A stretch of DNA of 64,000 nucleotides from the NCBI RefSeq assembly GCF_000620785.1, contig NZ_JIAI01000005.1, positions 248,001 through 312,000 of the forward strand. Reading direction: 5' to 3'. Below the pieces are notes generated by a model that saw only the letters and a program-made list of their open reading frames with translations, made no database searches and was not told where the DNA came from. This stretch comes from Actinospineispora acaciae DSM 45401. GTDB lineage: Bacteria; Actinomycetota; Actinomycetes; Mycobacteriales; Pseudonocardiaceae. The position numbers and the translations under genes are program-made. The first letter of the stretch is position 1. Every line of letters starts with the position of its first letter. This document shows positions 31,010 to 39,086 of this stretch, in pieces.

Positions 31010-31861
31010 TCACACCCAGTACGAGACGCGGGAACGGTAGTTGCGCAGGATCACCATGGCCGCGGCCCAGCCGAGGACGGTGATCGCGCCGGCCACGTAC
31101 CAGTGCCGCCACACGATCTGTTCGCCCAGCATCGGCTCGCGCAGGATCTCCACGAAATGCATGATCGGGTTGAGCTCGGCCAGCTGGATCCGCTCCCGGA
31201 TGGCCGGGTTCTGCGCCATCCGGCCGTAGTCCCACACGATCGGCGTGACGTAGAACAGCAGCTGGGTCATGCTGTTGATGATCGGCGGGATGTCCCGGAA
31301 CCGGGTGGCGATGATGCCGGCCACGATGGCGATCCAGCCGCCGTTGACCAGCAGCAGCGCGAGCGCCGGCAGCGCCAGGACCAGCGACATGCTCAGCGGC
31401 TGCGGGAAGATGATGATCAGCACCAGCCAGATCACCAGGTTGTGCAGCAGGAACAGCGTCTGCCGCCAGACCAGCCGGTAGACGTGCAGGCTCAGCGGCG
31501 CGGGCAGGAACTTGATCAGGCCTTCGTTGGAGATGAAGACCTCGCTGCCCTCCAGGATGCAGCCGGAGACGAAGTTCCAGATCAGCAGCCCGGTGGCCAC
31601 GTAGGGCAGGAACTGCTCGAGCTGCATCTGGAACAGCGCGGCGTACAGGAAGCCCAGCCCGGTGGCGATCACGCCCATGCTGATGCTGATCCACAGCGGC
31701 CCCAGCACCGAACGGCGGTACCGCTGCTTGATGTCCTGCCAACCGAGGTAGCCCCACAGCGAGCGCTGGCGCCAGCCCTGGCGCAGGTCGTCGACGGCGC
31801 GCTGCCAGCTCCGCGACGGGGCGGGCGGGATCGCCGCGTCGGCGCTCACGGTGGTGGACAC
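31010..31861 (-). CDS. wzm: Galactan exporter permease (Wzm, Rv3783-like)
   Basis: 283 residues, ABC-2 type permease: an amphipathic N-terminus with LGWQDIKQRYRRSVLGPLW, the typical entry to the first helix, then six membrane helices and the conserved FRDIPPIINSMTQLLFYVTPI before the last pair. Partner of the adjacent ATPase. GTG 31861 follows a TACGCT hexamer by 8 nt, giving a probable promoter for wzm-wzt-glfT1. In M. tuberculosis wzm follows glfT1; here it comes first, so the operon has been rearranged. Confidence 0.92.
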   Translation of the reverse strand: MSTTVSADAAIPPAPSRSWQRAVDDLRQGWRQRSLWGYLGWQDIKQRYRRSVLGPLWISISMGVIATGLGFLYAALFQMQLEQFLPYVATGLLIWNFVSGCILEGSEVFISNEGLIKFLPAPLSLHVYRLVWRQTLFLLHNLVIWLVLIIIFPQPLSMSLVLALPALALLLVNGGWIAIVAGIIATRFRDIPPIINSMTQLLFYVTPIVWDYGRMAQNPAIRERIQLAELNPIMHFVEILREPMLGEQIVWRHWYVAGAITVLGWAAAMVILRNYRSRVSYWV

Positions 31862-31869
31862 GGGTAAAA

Positions 31870-31875
31870 AGCGTA
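31870..31875 (-). promoter_or_regulatory. Putative -10 element (TACGCT) of wzm-wzt-glfT1
   Basis: Minus-strand TACGCT ends 8 nt before the wzm GTG; a T-run lies between them. Confidence 0.45.
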
Positions 31876-31991
31876 CTTGGTGGCCTGGTCGCCGCCGTTC
31901 CCCCCAGTGGCGGACCGGAAGATCAGCACGTCAGGCGTTTCGCGGACGCGACGAGCGGCGCCGATCAGTAGCCGGATGCGGACCCGGCGGG

Positions 31992-32549
31992 CTACAGGTA
32001 CTGACCGGTGCCCCGGCCGGTGCCCTCCGTCGGCTGCTGGCCGCCGATGCCGGGCGGCAGGCCCCGGCGCATCTGCTCCAACTGCTGGCGGGCGGCCATC
32101 TGTTGGGCGAACAACGCGGTCTGGATGCCATGGAACAACCCCTCCAACCAGCCGACCAGCTGCGCCTGCGCGATCCGCAGCTCCGCGTCGGACGGGGTGT
32201 TCTCATCGGTGAACGGCAGGCTGAGGCGGTGCAGCTCGTCGCGCAGCTCGGGGGCGAGGCCCTGTTCGAGTTCCTTTATCGAGTTCTCGTGGATCTCGCG
32301 CAGCCGGTTGCGGGAGGCCTCGTCCAGCGGCGCGGCGCGGACCTCCTCCAGCAACTGCTTGATCATGGTGCCGATCCGCATGACCTTCGCGGGCTGCTCG
32401 ACCATGTCGCTCAGGCCGCCGGCCTGCTGGTCGTCGTCGGAGCCGTTCGGCACCTTGGCGACCCCGACCGGCGAGCCGTCCGGGCCGATCACCACGACCT
32501 GCTGTTCGCCGTTCTCCGGACGTTCCGGGTTCGCGCTAGCCTCGCTCAT
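31992..32549 (-). CDS. bpa: Bacterial proteasome activator Bpa/PafE (DUF2587)
   Basis: ATP-independent ring-shaped activator of the 20S proteasome that admits unfolded proteins and, in mycobacteria, degrades HspR. 185 residues from ATG 32549 (PafE 174). Seen: disordered N-terminus, VVVIGPDGSPVGVAKVPN, a four-helix core (AKVMRIGTMIKQLLEEVRAA, LVGWLEGLFHGIQTALFAQQ) and the C-terminal GQYL that docks into the proteasome. The frame is open to 32600, but similarity begins at MSEAS. Its place next to wzm/wzt/glfT1 matches Rv3780. No proteasome genes are in the window. The HspR-type HAIR sites before dnaK make the functional link plausible. Confidence 0.95.
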   Translation of the reverse strand: MSEASANPERPENGEQQVVVIGPDGSPVGVAKVPNGSDDDQQAGGLSDMVEQPAKVMRIGTMIKQLLEEVRAAPLDEASRNRLREIHENSIKELEQGLAPELRDELHRLSLPFTDENTPSDAELRIAQAQLVGWLEGLFHGIQTALFAQQMAARQQLEQMRRGLPPGIGGQQPTEGTGRGTGQYL

Positions 32550-32630
32550 GACTCCATCCTGATGGGTTCGCGCCGCCGGGTCGAATCCGGGCCTCGGCAA
32601 ATAGGCCGACGATCAACTTGTCGGAGCCGT

Positions 32631-32636
32631 TACCGT
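32631..32636 (+). promoter_or_regulatory. Putative -10 element (TACCGT) of the aminotransferase-like gene
   Basis: TACCGT ends 6 nt before ATG 32643. Confidence 0.45.
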
Positions 32637-32642
32637 ATATCA

Positions 32643-33842
32643 ATGCCCTTCGATGTGGCCCGTATCCGTGGACTGACCCCGGCGATCGGTGACGGTTGGG
32701 TCCACCTCGACGCCCCGGCCGGCGCCCAGGCTCCCGAGCAGGTCGCGCTGACCATGGGAACGGCGGTGCGCGCGCCCATCTCCCAGCCGGGCGAGGCGTT
32801 CCCCGCGTCCCAGCGCGCCGAGGTCATCGAGGACGCCGCCCGGCAGGCGGTGGCCGACCTGGTCGGCGCCGACCCGCGCGGGGTGGTGCTCGGGCCCGGG
32901 CGTGAGGTGCTGCTCGGGCGGTTGGCCGACGCGCTCGCACAGGGCTGGCAGCTCGGCGACCAGATCGTGCTTTCCCGGCTCGACGACGTGGCAAACCTGG
33001 CGCCGTGGCAGCGCGCGGCCGGGGCCCGCGGCATCGGCGTGCGCTGGGCGGAGATCGAGATCGAGACCTGCGAGCTGCCGGAGTGGCAGTACGAGGAGCT
33101 GCTGCGCGGGCAGGTCAGGGTGGTCGCGGTGACCGCCGGCTCGGAGCACGTGGGCACCCGCCCGCCGGTGGCCCGGATCGCCGAGCGGGCCCGCCGCGCC
33201 GGCGCCCTGACCGTGGTGGACGGCTTCGCGGCGGCGGCCTGCGGCCCGCTGCGGATGGAGGACCTTGGCGCGGACGTGCTGGTGCTCTCGCCGCGAGCGT
33301 GGGGCGGTCCGCAGTGCGCCGCGCTGGTGTTCGCCGACCCCGGCCTGCTGGAGCGGCTGCCGTCCTGCTCGCTCGACCCGCTGGCCGAGGGCCCGGAGCG
33401 CCTGGAGGTCGGCCCGCACTCCTACCCGCTGCTGGCCGGCCTGGTGGCGTCCATCGACTACCTGTCCACCCTGGACGACGAGGCCACCGGCGAGCGCCCC
33501 GAGCGGCTCGCGGTCTCGATGCGCTCGGCCGAGGAGTACATGACCGAGCTGCTCGGCAAGCTCATCTACGAGCTGAAGTTCATCCCCCGCCTGTCCATCG
33601 TCGGCGACCCCACCGGCGGCGTCCCCGCCCTCGCCTTCACCCACGACGGCCGCAAAGCCCAGGACGTAGCCGCCTACCTCGCCGACCGAGGCGTCTGCGC
33701 CATGGCCGACATGGGCGAGTCCGGCGTCCTGGAACACCTAGGCTGCGGCGAAGTAGGCGGCGTAATCCGCGTAGGCCTGGCCCACTACACGACGACGTCC
33801 GAGATCGACCAGCTAGCGCGCGCCCTGAACGAGATGGTCTAG
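32643..33842 (+). CDS. Class V aminotransferase/cysteine-desulfurase fold protein (Rv3778c-like), PLP lysine absent
   Basis: 399 residues with the fold-type I layout of SufS/NifS relatives: VVLGPGREVLLGRLADAL, RLDDVANLAPWQ, TAGSEHVGTRPPVARIAERA, the pyridine-binding Asp in LTVVDGFAAAACGP. The lysine motif normally S-x-H-K-x-x-G-P reads LSPRAWGGPQ, so the Schiff-base lysine position is not Lys. Either the enzyme has lost transaminase/desulfurase activity or uses PLP differently. The C-terminal domain ends with GGVIRVGLAHYTTTSEIDQL, the usual substrate-Arg region. Convergent with the quinone oxidoreductase gene as in Rv3777/Rv3778c. No upstream ribosome site; probably leaderless. Confidence 0.8.
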   Translation: MPFDVARIRGLTPAIGDGWVHLDAPAGAQAPEQVALTMGTAVRAPISQPGEAFPASQRAEVIEDAARQAVADLVGADPRGVVLGPGREVLLGRLADALAQGWQLGDQIVLSRLDDVANLAPWQRAAGARGIGVRWAEIEIETCELPEWQYEELLRGQVRVVAVTAGSEHVGTRPPVARIAERARRAGALTVVDGFAAAACGPLRMEDLGADVLVLSPRAWGGPQCAALVFADPGLLERLPSCSLDPLAEGPERLEVGPHSYPLLAGLVASIDYLSTLDDEATGERPERLAVSMRSAEEYMTELLGKLIYELKFIPRLSIVGDPTGGVPALAFTHDGRKAQDVAAYLADRGVCAMADMGESGVLEHLGCGEVGGVIRVGLAHYTTTSEIDQLARALNEMV

Positions 33843-33864
33843 GCGCCCGCCCGCACACCGCTCC

Positions 33865-33907
33865 CGCGAGTCGGGGATTTTGTCAGGGTGAGTCGCGAAT
33901 TTCGTCA
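33865..33907 (+). repeat. GAGTCG tandem element (repeat family B), copy 5, between convergent genes
   Basis: 23-nt unit CGCGAGTCGGGGATTTTGTCAGG followed by GTGAGTCGCGAATTTCGTCA. The final TCA is the stop codon (minus strand) of the quinone oxidoreductase gene. Confidence 0.8.
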
Positions 33908-34906
33908 GCCGCCGTACCCAGGGTTGACCAGCAGCAGCTTGCCGATCACGCCGCCCTCACCCAGCATCCGGTGCGCCTCGCCCGCCCGGTCCATGGGGAT
34001 CTCGGCGTGCACCACCGGCTTCACCCGGCCGTCCTCGATCAGCGGCCACAGCCCGGCCCTGACCTCCGCGATGATGGCCGCCTTGCCGTCTAGACCGTCG
34101 GTCGGTCTACCTCGCAGGTTGGTCGCCGCCACCACCGCGCGCTTGCGCAGCATCGCGTTCAGGTCGATCTCCGCCCGGGTGCCGCCCTGCAGGCCGATGA
34201 TCACCAGCCGGCCGCCGGGGGCCAGCCGGTCCAGGTTGGCGGCCAGCGCGGCGGCGCCCATGTTGTCCAGGATGACGTCCGCGCCCCGCCCGCCGGTGGC
34301 CTCCCGCAGCGTGGCCGCGACCGAGTCGTCCCGGTAGTTCAGCGCGATCTCGGCGCCCAGCTCGCGGCAGCGTTCCAGCCGCTCCGGCGAGCCGGCGGTG
34401 GCCGCCACCCTGGCGCCGAGCGCGGCGGCCACCTGGATCGCGTGCGTGCCGATGCCGCCGCTGCCGCCCTGGATCAGCGCCAGCTCGCCGGCCCGCAGCC
34501 CGGCGACTCCGACCAGGTTGGACCACACGGTGGCGGCCACCTCGGGCAGCCCGCCGGCCTCCAGCATGCTCACGCCCACCGGCAGCGGCAGCAGCTGCCC
34601 GGCCGGCACCGCGACCCGCTGCGCGTACCCGCCGCCGGAGAGCAGCGCGCACACCTCGTCGCCCTGGTGCCAGTTCGACACGCCGGCGCCCACGTCCACG
34701 ATCCGCCCCGAGCACTCCAGCCCGAGGATCTCCGACGCCCCCTTCGGCGGCGGGTAGAAGCCCTGCCGTTGCAGCAGGTCGGCGCGGTTCACCGCGGACG
34801 CGGCGACCTCGATCAGGACCTCGCCGGGGCCGGGCTCGGGATCGGGCACCTCGGCCCACTCCAGCACCTCGGGGCCGCCGGGTTCGCGCACGGTGATCGC
34901 AAGCAT
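33905..34906 (-). CDS. NADPH:quinone oxidoreductase, zinc-independent MDR family (PIG3-like, Rv3777-like)
   Basis: 333 residues. The GroES-like half holds VNRADLLQRQGFYPPPKGAS and LGLECSGRIVDVG; the Rossmann half has LIQGGSGGIGTHAIQVAAALGARVAATAGS. No zinc-binding cysteine set, as in QOR/PIG3. Reduces quinones or enals with NADPH. The position beside the Rv3778c-like gene and bpa reproduces the M. tuberculosis order. A 17-bp palindrome (34092-34108) lies in its coding region and encodes RPTDGLD, a stretch that looks inserted. TTAACG lies 7 nt before the ATG. Confidence 0.9.
   Translation of the reverse strand: MLAITVREPGGPEVLEWAEVPDPEPGPGEVLIEVAASAVNRADLLQRQGFYPPPKGASEILGLECSGRIVDVGAGVSNWHQGDEVCALLSGGGYAQRVAVPAGQLLPLPVGVSMLEAGGLPEVAATVWSNLVGVAGLRAGELALIQGGSGGIGTHAIQVAAALGARVAATAGSPERLERCRELGAEIALNYRDDSVAATLREATGGRGADVILDNMGAAALAANLDRLAPGGRLVIIGLQGGTRAEIDLNAMLRKRAVVAATNLRGRPTDGLDGKAAIIAEVRAGLWPLIEDGRVKPVVHAEIPMDRAGEAHRMLGEGGVIGKLLLVNPGYGG
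34092..34108. repeat. 17-bp intragenic palindrome (family C), copy 3, in the quinone oxidoreductase gene
   Basis: AGACCGTCGGTCGGTCT differs from the copies in the acyltransferase and dprE2 genes at one base, which breaks one pair of the dyad. Confidence 0.7.
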
Positions 34907-35032
34907 GGCGGGACGTTAACGCGGTCCGGGCGGATCGGCGATCGCTGGCGGGGTGCGGCGGGCCGCGTCCGGGTGATGCTCATGTGACACCCGGTGCGGC
35001 GGGCGTCGCGGGATACGGCACGCTGTTCGCCC

Positions 35033-35692
35033 ATGGCAGGCCTGCCCGACTCCTTCGACCCCTGGCCGCTGAGGGCGCTGCGGTTGCGCACGCCACGGCT
35101 GGAGCTGCGCCCGGACGACGACGCCGGCCTGTTCGAGCTGGCCGAACAGGCGCGCGGCGGGGTGCATCCGCCCGAGCAGATGCCGTTCGACGTGCCGTGG
35201 ACCGACGCCGACCCGCGCGACATCGGCCGCAACGTGCTGCAGCACTTCTGGTCCCAGCGCGCGGCGCTGCGCCCTGCCGAGTGGTCGCTGCACTTCCTGA
35301 TCCGCGTCGGTGGCCGGGTGATCGGCGTGCAGTCGGTGAGCGGCACGAACTTCGCCGTGACCAGGGAGGTGACCACCGGGTCCTGGCTCGGCATCCGGCA
35401 CCAGCGGCAGGGCTACGGCACGGAGATGCGCGCGGCCGTGCTCGCGCTGGCGTTCGACCACCTGGGCGCGCGCACCGCGCGGTCCAGCGCGTTCGTCGAC
35501 AACCCGGCCTCGCTGGCCATCTCGCACCGGCTCGGCTATTGCCCGGACGGGTCGATGACCGCCATCCGCCGGGGCGCCGTGGCCGAGCAGGTGCGGCTGC
35601 TGCTGACCTGGGAGGAGTTCCAGGGGCACCGGCCGGCGTGGCGGCCGGAGGTGGAGGGCCTCGCGGGGTGCCGGGGGCTGCTCGGGGCGTAA
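35033..35692 (+). CDS. GNAT-family N-acetyltransferase
   Basis: 219 residues from ATG 35033. LRTPRLELRPDDDAGLFEL starts the fold as in RimJ/RimL-type enzymes; LGIRHQRQGYGTEMRAAVLAL is the acetyl-CoA pyrophosphate-binding loop (Q/R-x-x-G-x-G/A) and SSAFVDNPASLAISHRLGY the following strand-helix with the typical N-x-x-S. Complete length and conserved motifs suggest activity. Substrate (protein N-terminus or small molecule) unknown. The frame runs further upstream, but GNAT similarity starts just after this ATG. Confidence 0.85.
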   Translation: MAGLPDSFDPWPLRALRLRTPRLELRPDDDAGLFELAEQARGGVHPPEQMPFDVPWTDADPRDIGRNVLQHFWSQRAALRPAEWSLHFLIRVGGRVIGVQSVSGTNFAVTREVTTGSWLGIRHQRQGYGTEMRAAVLALAFDHLGARTARSSAFVDNPASLAISHRLGYCPDGSMTAIRRGAVAEQVRLLLTWEEFQGHRPAWRPEVEGLAGCRGLLGA

Positions 35693-35721
35693 ACCGCGGT
35701 GCGTGTCGCCGTTGAGCGACC

Positions 35722-35727
35722 TACCGT
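35722..35727 (+). promoter_or_regulatory. Putative -10 element (TACCGT) of the 35735 gene
   Basis: TACCGT ends 7 nt before ATG 35735. Confidence 0.45.
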
Positions 35728-35734
35728 CGTGGGC

Positions 35735-36259
35735 ATGGAGATCAGCTTCACCCGGACCGGCGCCCGGCGCTACGCGGTGACGGCTGGCCGGGAGAAGTCC
35801 GCGCGGGTCACCATGGACCCGGCCCCCGGCTTCGACGAGCGGTTGCCGCACGACCTGGTGCACTTCGTGGTGGAGGTGCACTGGGGGCTGCGGGACGGGA
35901 TCTTCGGTCAGCTCGACGCGGGCGGTGACGCGCACACGTTCCGGCCGGTGGACGAGGTGCGCACCCGGCGATGGGCGCGGCGCAGTGCCCGGCGCAACAG
36001 TGCGAGCGGTGGGGATGTCGGACGCTCGGAGCTGCTCGCGGCGGTCACGTACACCGCCTGGTGGGCGCGGCACGGGCGTGCGCTGCCCGACGACATGGCG
36101 GACCGGCTGGCGGCCGCCGAGATCACGGACGCCGAGCTGAACGGCGCCCTGGACCGGATGGACGAGCTGTCCGGGCGCTGGCGCGGGCTCGGGGTGGGCG
36201 AGTCGCTGACGCTGAGCTGGCCGTGGCCGGAGCGAGCGGCCGGGCGCCGGCGGGCGTGA
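35735..36259 (+). CDS. Conserved hypothetical protein
   Basis: 174 residues, soluble, no signal or membrane segment. A segment LPHDLVHFVVEVHWGLRDGIFGQL with GGDAHTF looks conserved and may carry metal- or ligand-binding His/Asp, but I cannot name a family. The second half is helical and charged (TYTAWWARHGRALPDDMAD). ATG 35735 follows TACCGT by 7 nt. The stop overlaps the next small gene by 4 nt, so both are probably expressed together. Confidence 0.65.
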   Translation: MEISFTRTGARRYAVTAGREKSARVTMDPAPGFDERLPHDLVHFVVEVHWGLRDGIFGQLDAGGDAHTFRPVDEVRTRRWARRSARRNSASGGDVGRSELLAAVTYTAWWARHGRALPDDMADRLAAAEITDAELNGALDRMDELSGRWRGLGVGESLTLSWPWPERAAGRRRA

Positions 36260-36483
36260 GCGTGCGGGTCCGCCGGGCGGAGGAGGCGGACGCCCCGGCG
36301 CTGGCCAGGCTGCGCAGGCTGTGGACCGAGGAGGACGGCGCCCAGGCCGGCGAGCCCGGCTTCGAGGAGCGGTTCGCCGGCCAGCGCGACGTGCTCTCGC
36401 CGAGCGAGCGCTCGGTCTCGTTCTACCGGCGCGCCGGGTTCGGGCCGGCGACGATGCTCATGGCGCGGGTCTTGCGGCCATAG
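36256..36483 (+). pseudogene. Internally deleted GNAT acetyltransferase remnant
   Basis: 75 codons from GTG 36256. It begins like a GNAT protein (VRRAEEADAPALARLRRLW) and finishes with the GNAT C-terminal strand motif (LSPSERSVSFYRRAGF), but the ~70-residue middle with the acetyl-CoA-binding loop is missing; the two ends are joined in frame. That points to an in-frame deletion leaving a non-functional peptide, although a tiny expressed protein is not excluded. It overlaps the preceding stop (GTGA) and runs into the 3' end of the convergent CehA gene by 26 nt. Confidence 0.6.
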
Positions 36484-38503
36484 CCGCCACGCCCCGGTAG
36501 AACGCGCGGGCGCCGTCGAGCATGGTGGCGAACTCGCCGAGCTGGGCGTCCCTGTGTTCGGCCGCGAACCTGCCGTGCTTGTGCACGAACCGCTCCAGCC
36601 GCTCCAGCAGGGCCAGGCACCAGCGCGCGTCGGCGGCCCTGGCGACGCGCCGCCCGGCGATGTCCAGGTAGACCGGCGAGGTGTGCGCGAACACCGTCTC
36701 GTCCAGGGTGTTCGGGTGGCCGCCGCCCCTGGCCATGGCCGCTATCCAGGTCGGCTCGGAGACGGTCAGCCGGTGGCACAGCGCGCCGTCAGACGTCGAG
36801 GCGAGCGGCCCGTCCGGCCCGAGCAGGACCAGCTCTTCGGCCCCGGCGCCGGCCGCGGTGGCGCGCAGCTCCAGTTGGTCACCGGCAGCGGCGTTCAGCA
36901 CTGCGCCCGGCCCGTGCCCGGCGACCTCCAGGGTGAGCCACGGGCCGTTGCTGACCACGGTGCGGCCGGCCCTGATGGCGTCCTGGAACGCCGGGACGGA
37001 CAGCTCGCGGCCGCCGAGCTGGGCGTACACCCGCCCCCAGCCCGGCGGGTTGGACGCCACGCCGGGTCCGTGCGCGAACGACAGGAACACGTCGGTGCCG
37101 GCGGTGGCGGCCAGCCGCAGGCCGCAGGACAGCAGCCGGTGGTAGAGGAACATCGCGCCGGCGTCGTTGAACGGCGAGATCAGGTCCACCGAGTCGACGA
37201 CGCCCAGCGCGGCGTCCGCGACCAGCTCGCGCGCCTCGCAGCTGCGGCCGGAGGAGAAGAAGTGGGCGACGGCGCGCTCGTCGAGCCCGCCCGAGCCGCC
37301 GAAGTCGGTGAGCGCGGGGTGGGCGTACCCGATCGTGGCGCCGAGGGTGCGCAGCTCCTCGCAGGCCGCCTTGTTCGGTGGCCAGTCGTACGGCCGGTCG
37401 GAACGCTCGTGGCCGGAGTAGTAGCGGCTGGGAGGCGCGTCGAGGCCGAGCGCGTGCACGTGCCCGAGCAGGTCGTTGCGGTACTCCACGCCCATCCGGG
37501 CCACCGCGTCCTCCGTCGACCACGGCAGGTCCGTGCCCGGGAACGCCTCCAGCAGCTCCCGGTCGTAGACCAGCGAGGTGGTCGCGTTGCCGACCGTCAG
37601 GTTCGCCAGGTGCAGCCCCTCGCCGTGCTGCATCCGCGCCGCGTCGGCCGGCGTGCACACCATGTCGCCGCTGTAGTTCAGGTGGATGTGCAGGTCACCG
37701 CCGTACCAGCCGTCCGCCGCCGGGTCGACCAGCCGCTCGGGTTCGCACCACACGCCCACCGACTCTCCGGCCGCCGGGCTCACCTCGCGCTCGACCCGCT
37801 CGTACTCCATCCCCCGGGTGCACACCACGCGCAGCGGCCCGGCCGGCACCTCGACGGTGGCCTCGCGGGCGTGGAAGAACGGCCGGTGGTGCGCGTCCCA
37901 CTTGTGCGGCACCCCGTCCGGGAACCACGCGCCGCCGCCGTCGTCCGTGACCGACCAGCGCGCGCACCACGGCGCCTCCAGCCGCAGCTCGGCGGCCGCC
38001 ACCGGCCTGGCCGCGCGGTCCACCCGTACGGACCCGCCCGGGAAATCGACCGTGAACGCGGGATCGCCGCCGTCCAGGGTGATCGGCAGGACGGACGCCC
38101 CGCGCGCCGGCAGCGTGATCGTGTGGCCGGCCACCGTCAGTGCGAGCTCGTCGTCCGACTCGGAGTCGAGCACCACGTCGACCGGGTGCGGGTGGCCGTC
38201 GATGGACGGCCGGGCCGGCCCGGGCTCGGCGCACAGTGACCCGTCGCGGTCGATCCGGACCAGCACGATGCCCGCCGGCACGTCCGTACCCATGGCCACC
38301 CGGATCGCCTTCGCCCAGTCGCCGGTGTCCGCGTACGCCTCGAACACCGGCCCGATCAGCGAGAACCGAGCCCACCGGAAGAACTCCGGGTACTGCTCGT
38401 CGCCCCAGTCCCAGCCGCGCTCCCCGACCAACCGCCGGTAGTGCGCCAGCGCCTCGATCACCTCGGCCGGCAGGTCGAGCACCTCAGTGGACTCACAACA
38501 CAC
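36458..38503 (-). CDS. CehA/McbA-family metallohydrolase (PHP domain)
   Basis: 681 residues. The PHP-type metal site starts at about residue 270 with YGGDLHIHLNYSGD; further His/Asp come from GHVHALG, GYAHPAL, and AATAGTDVFLSFAHGP. The N-terminal ~260 residues form beta-rich domains, as in carbaryl hydrolase CehA/McbA relatives; the C-terminal part is a beta domain followed by a helical end. Cytosolic in appearance: no signal peptide. Family members hydrolyse esters, amides or phosphoesters; substrate unknown. The GTG start follows TAGCGT by 7 nt, and the second stop-supplying hairpin lies immediately upstream. Confidence 0.85.
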   Translation of the reverse strand: MCCESTEVLDLPAEVIEALAHYRRLVGERGWDWGDEQYPEFFRWARFSLIGPVFEAYADTGDWAKAIRVAMGTDVPAGIVLVRIDRDGSLCAEPGPARPSIDGHPHPVDVVLDSESDDELALTVAGHTITLPARGASVLPITLDGGDPAFTVDFPGGSVRVDRAARPVAAAELRLEAPWCARWSVTDDGGGAWFPDGVPHKWDAHHRPFFHAREATVEVPAGPLRVVCTRGMEYERVEREVSPAAGESVGVWCEPERLVDPAADGWYGGDLHIHLNYSGDMVCTPADAARMQHGEGLHLANLTVGNATTSLVYDRELLEAFPGTDLPWSTEDAVARMGVEYRNDLLGHVHALGLDAPPSRYYSGHERSDRPYDWPPNKAACEELRTLGATIGYAHPALTDFGGSGGLDERAVAHFFSSGRSCEARELVADAALGVVDSVDLISPFNDAGAMFLYHRLLSCGLRLAATAGTDVFLSFAHGPGVASNPPGWGRVYAQLGGRELSVPAFQDAIRAGRTVVSNGPWLTLEVAGHGPGAVLNAAAGDQLELRATAAGAGAEELVLLGPDGPLASTSDGALCHRLTVSEPTWIAAMARGGGHPNTLDETVFAHTSPVYLDIAGRRVARAADARWCLALLERLERFVHKHGRFAAEHRDAQLGEFATMLDGARAFYRGVAAMAARPAP

Positions 38504-38510
38504 GCCGCGA

Positions 38511-38516
38511 ACGCTA
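38511..38516 (-). promoter_or_regulatory. Putative -10 element (TAGCGT) of the CehA gene
   Basis: Minus-strand TAGCGT ends 7 nt before the GTG at 38503. Confidence 0.45.
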
Positions 38517-38531
38517 CGCCCCTGGTCAAGA

Positions 38532-38577
38532 CCCGTGAGTGGTTAGAGGTGCCATAGCACCTCTAACCACTCACGGG
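38532..38577. terminator. Perfect 20-bp stem, 6-nt loop hairpin (repeat family A, copy 2)
   Basis: Arms 38532-38551 (CCCGTGAGTGGTTAGAGGTG) and 38558-38577 pair exactly; loop CCATAG. The outer 15 bp equal those at 1861-1906, while the inner 5 bp differ but still pair (AGGTG/CACCT against CGTTG/CAACG). The HIT gene stop codon (38571-38573) is part of the right arm. It separates HIT from the downstream CehA gene on the same strand, fitting a terminator. Confidence 0.75.
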
Positions 38578-39086
38578 TTCTGACCTGGTGTTTTGTAGGC
38601 GCGGGCGGTGGCGGCGCGCAGGTGGGCGGTGATGGTGGCGCGGAGTTCGGCTTGGCGCGCGGGCGGAGGTGGGGGCGGGCGGTCCTCGGGGCGGTAGCGC
38701 CAGATCGGCAGGTAGCGGTACTCCTCGGGCTCCCAGGTGTAGCGGGCGTGCACGTGGGCGTGCAGATGCGGCCAGGTGTTGCCGAGCACCTCGTAGTTGA
38801 TCCGGCGGAACGCGGGGTCGAACGCGGACGCTGCGGCCCGCACCGCCTCCCCGAGCAGCGAGACGTCCAGCCAGAACTCGGCGCGGCGTGGGTCGGAGAG
38901 GTCGTCGGGGTGCTCCACCCGGTCGCGGTGCAGCAGCAGGCAGCGGCCGGGCAGGCTCTGGTCGTCGGCGAGCACGGCGTATCCGGAGCGCAGCTCGGCG
39001 ATCAGGTTGTCGGCCTCGCCGCGTGCGGTGGCGTCCAGCCGGTCGTACAGCTCGGTGATCAGCGCGTCGTCCGGGGGCGTCGTCAC
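38571..39086 (-). CDS. HIT-like nucleotide hydrolase/transferase domain protein
   Basis: 171 residues. The histidine triad is present as HLHAHVHARY (~residue 116), preceded by RINYEVLGNTWP and, earlier, CLLLHRDRVEHPDDLSD. HIT proteins act on AMP-linked or dinucleoside substrates, with the middle His as nucleophile. GTG 39086 overlaps the stop of the APC permease gene by 4 nt, so it is translationally coupled to it. The link to amine uptake is not obvious. The stop codon is supplied by the hairpin. Confidence 0.8.
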   Translation of the reverse strand: MTTPPDDALITELYDRLDATARGEADNLIAELRSGYAVLADDQSLPGRCLLLHRDRVEHPDDLSDPRRAEFWLDVSLLGEAVRAAASAFDPAFRRINYEVLGNTWPHLHAHVHARYTWEPEEYRYLPIWRYRPEDRPPPPPPARQAELRATITAHLRAATARAYKTPGQNP

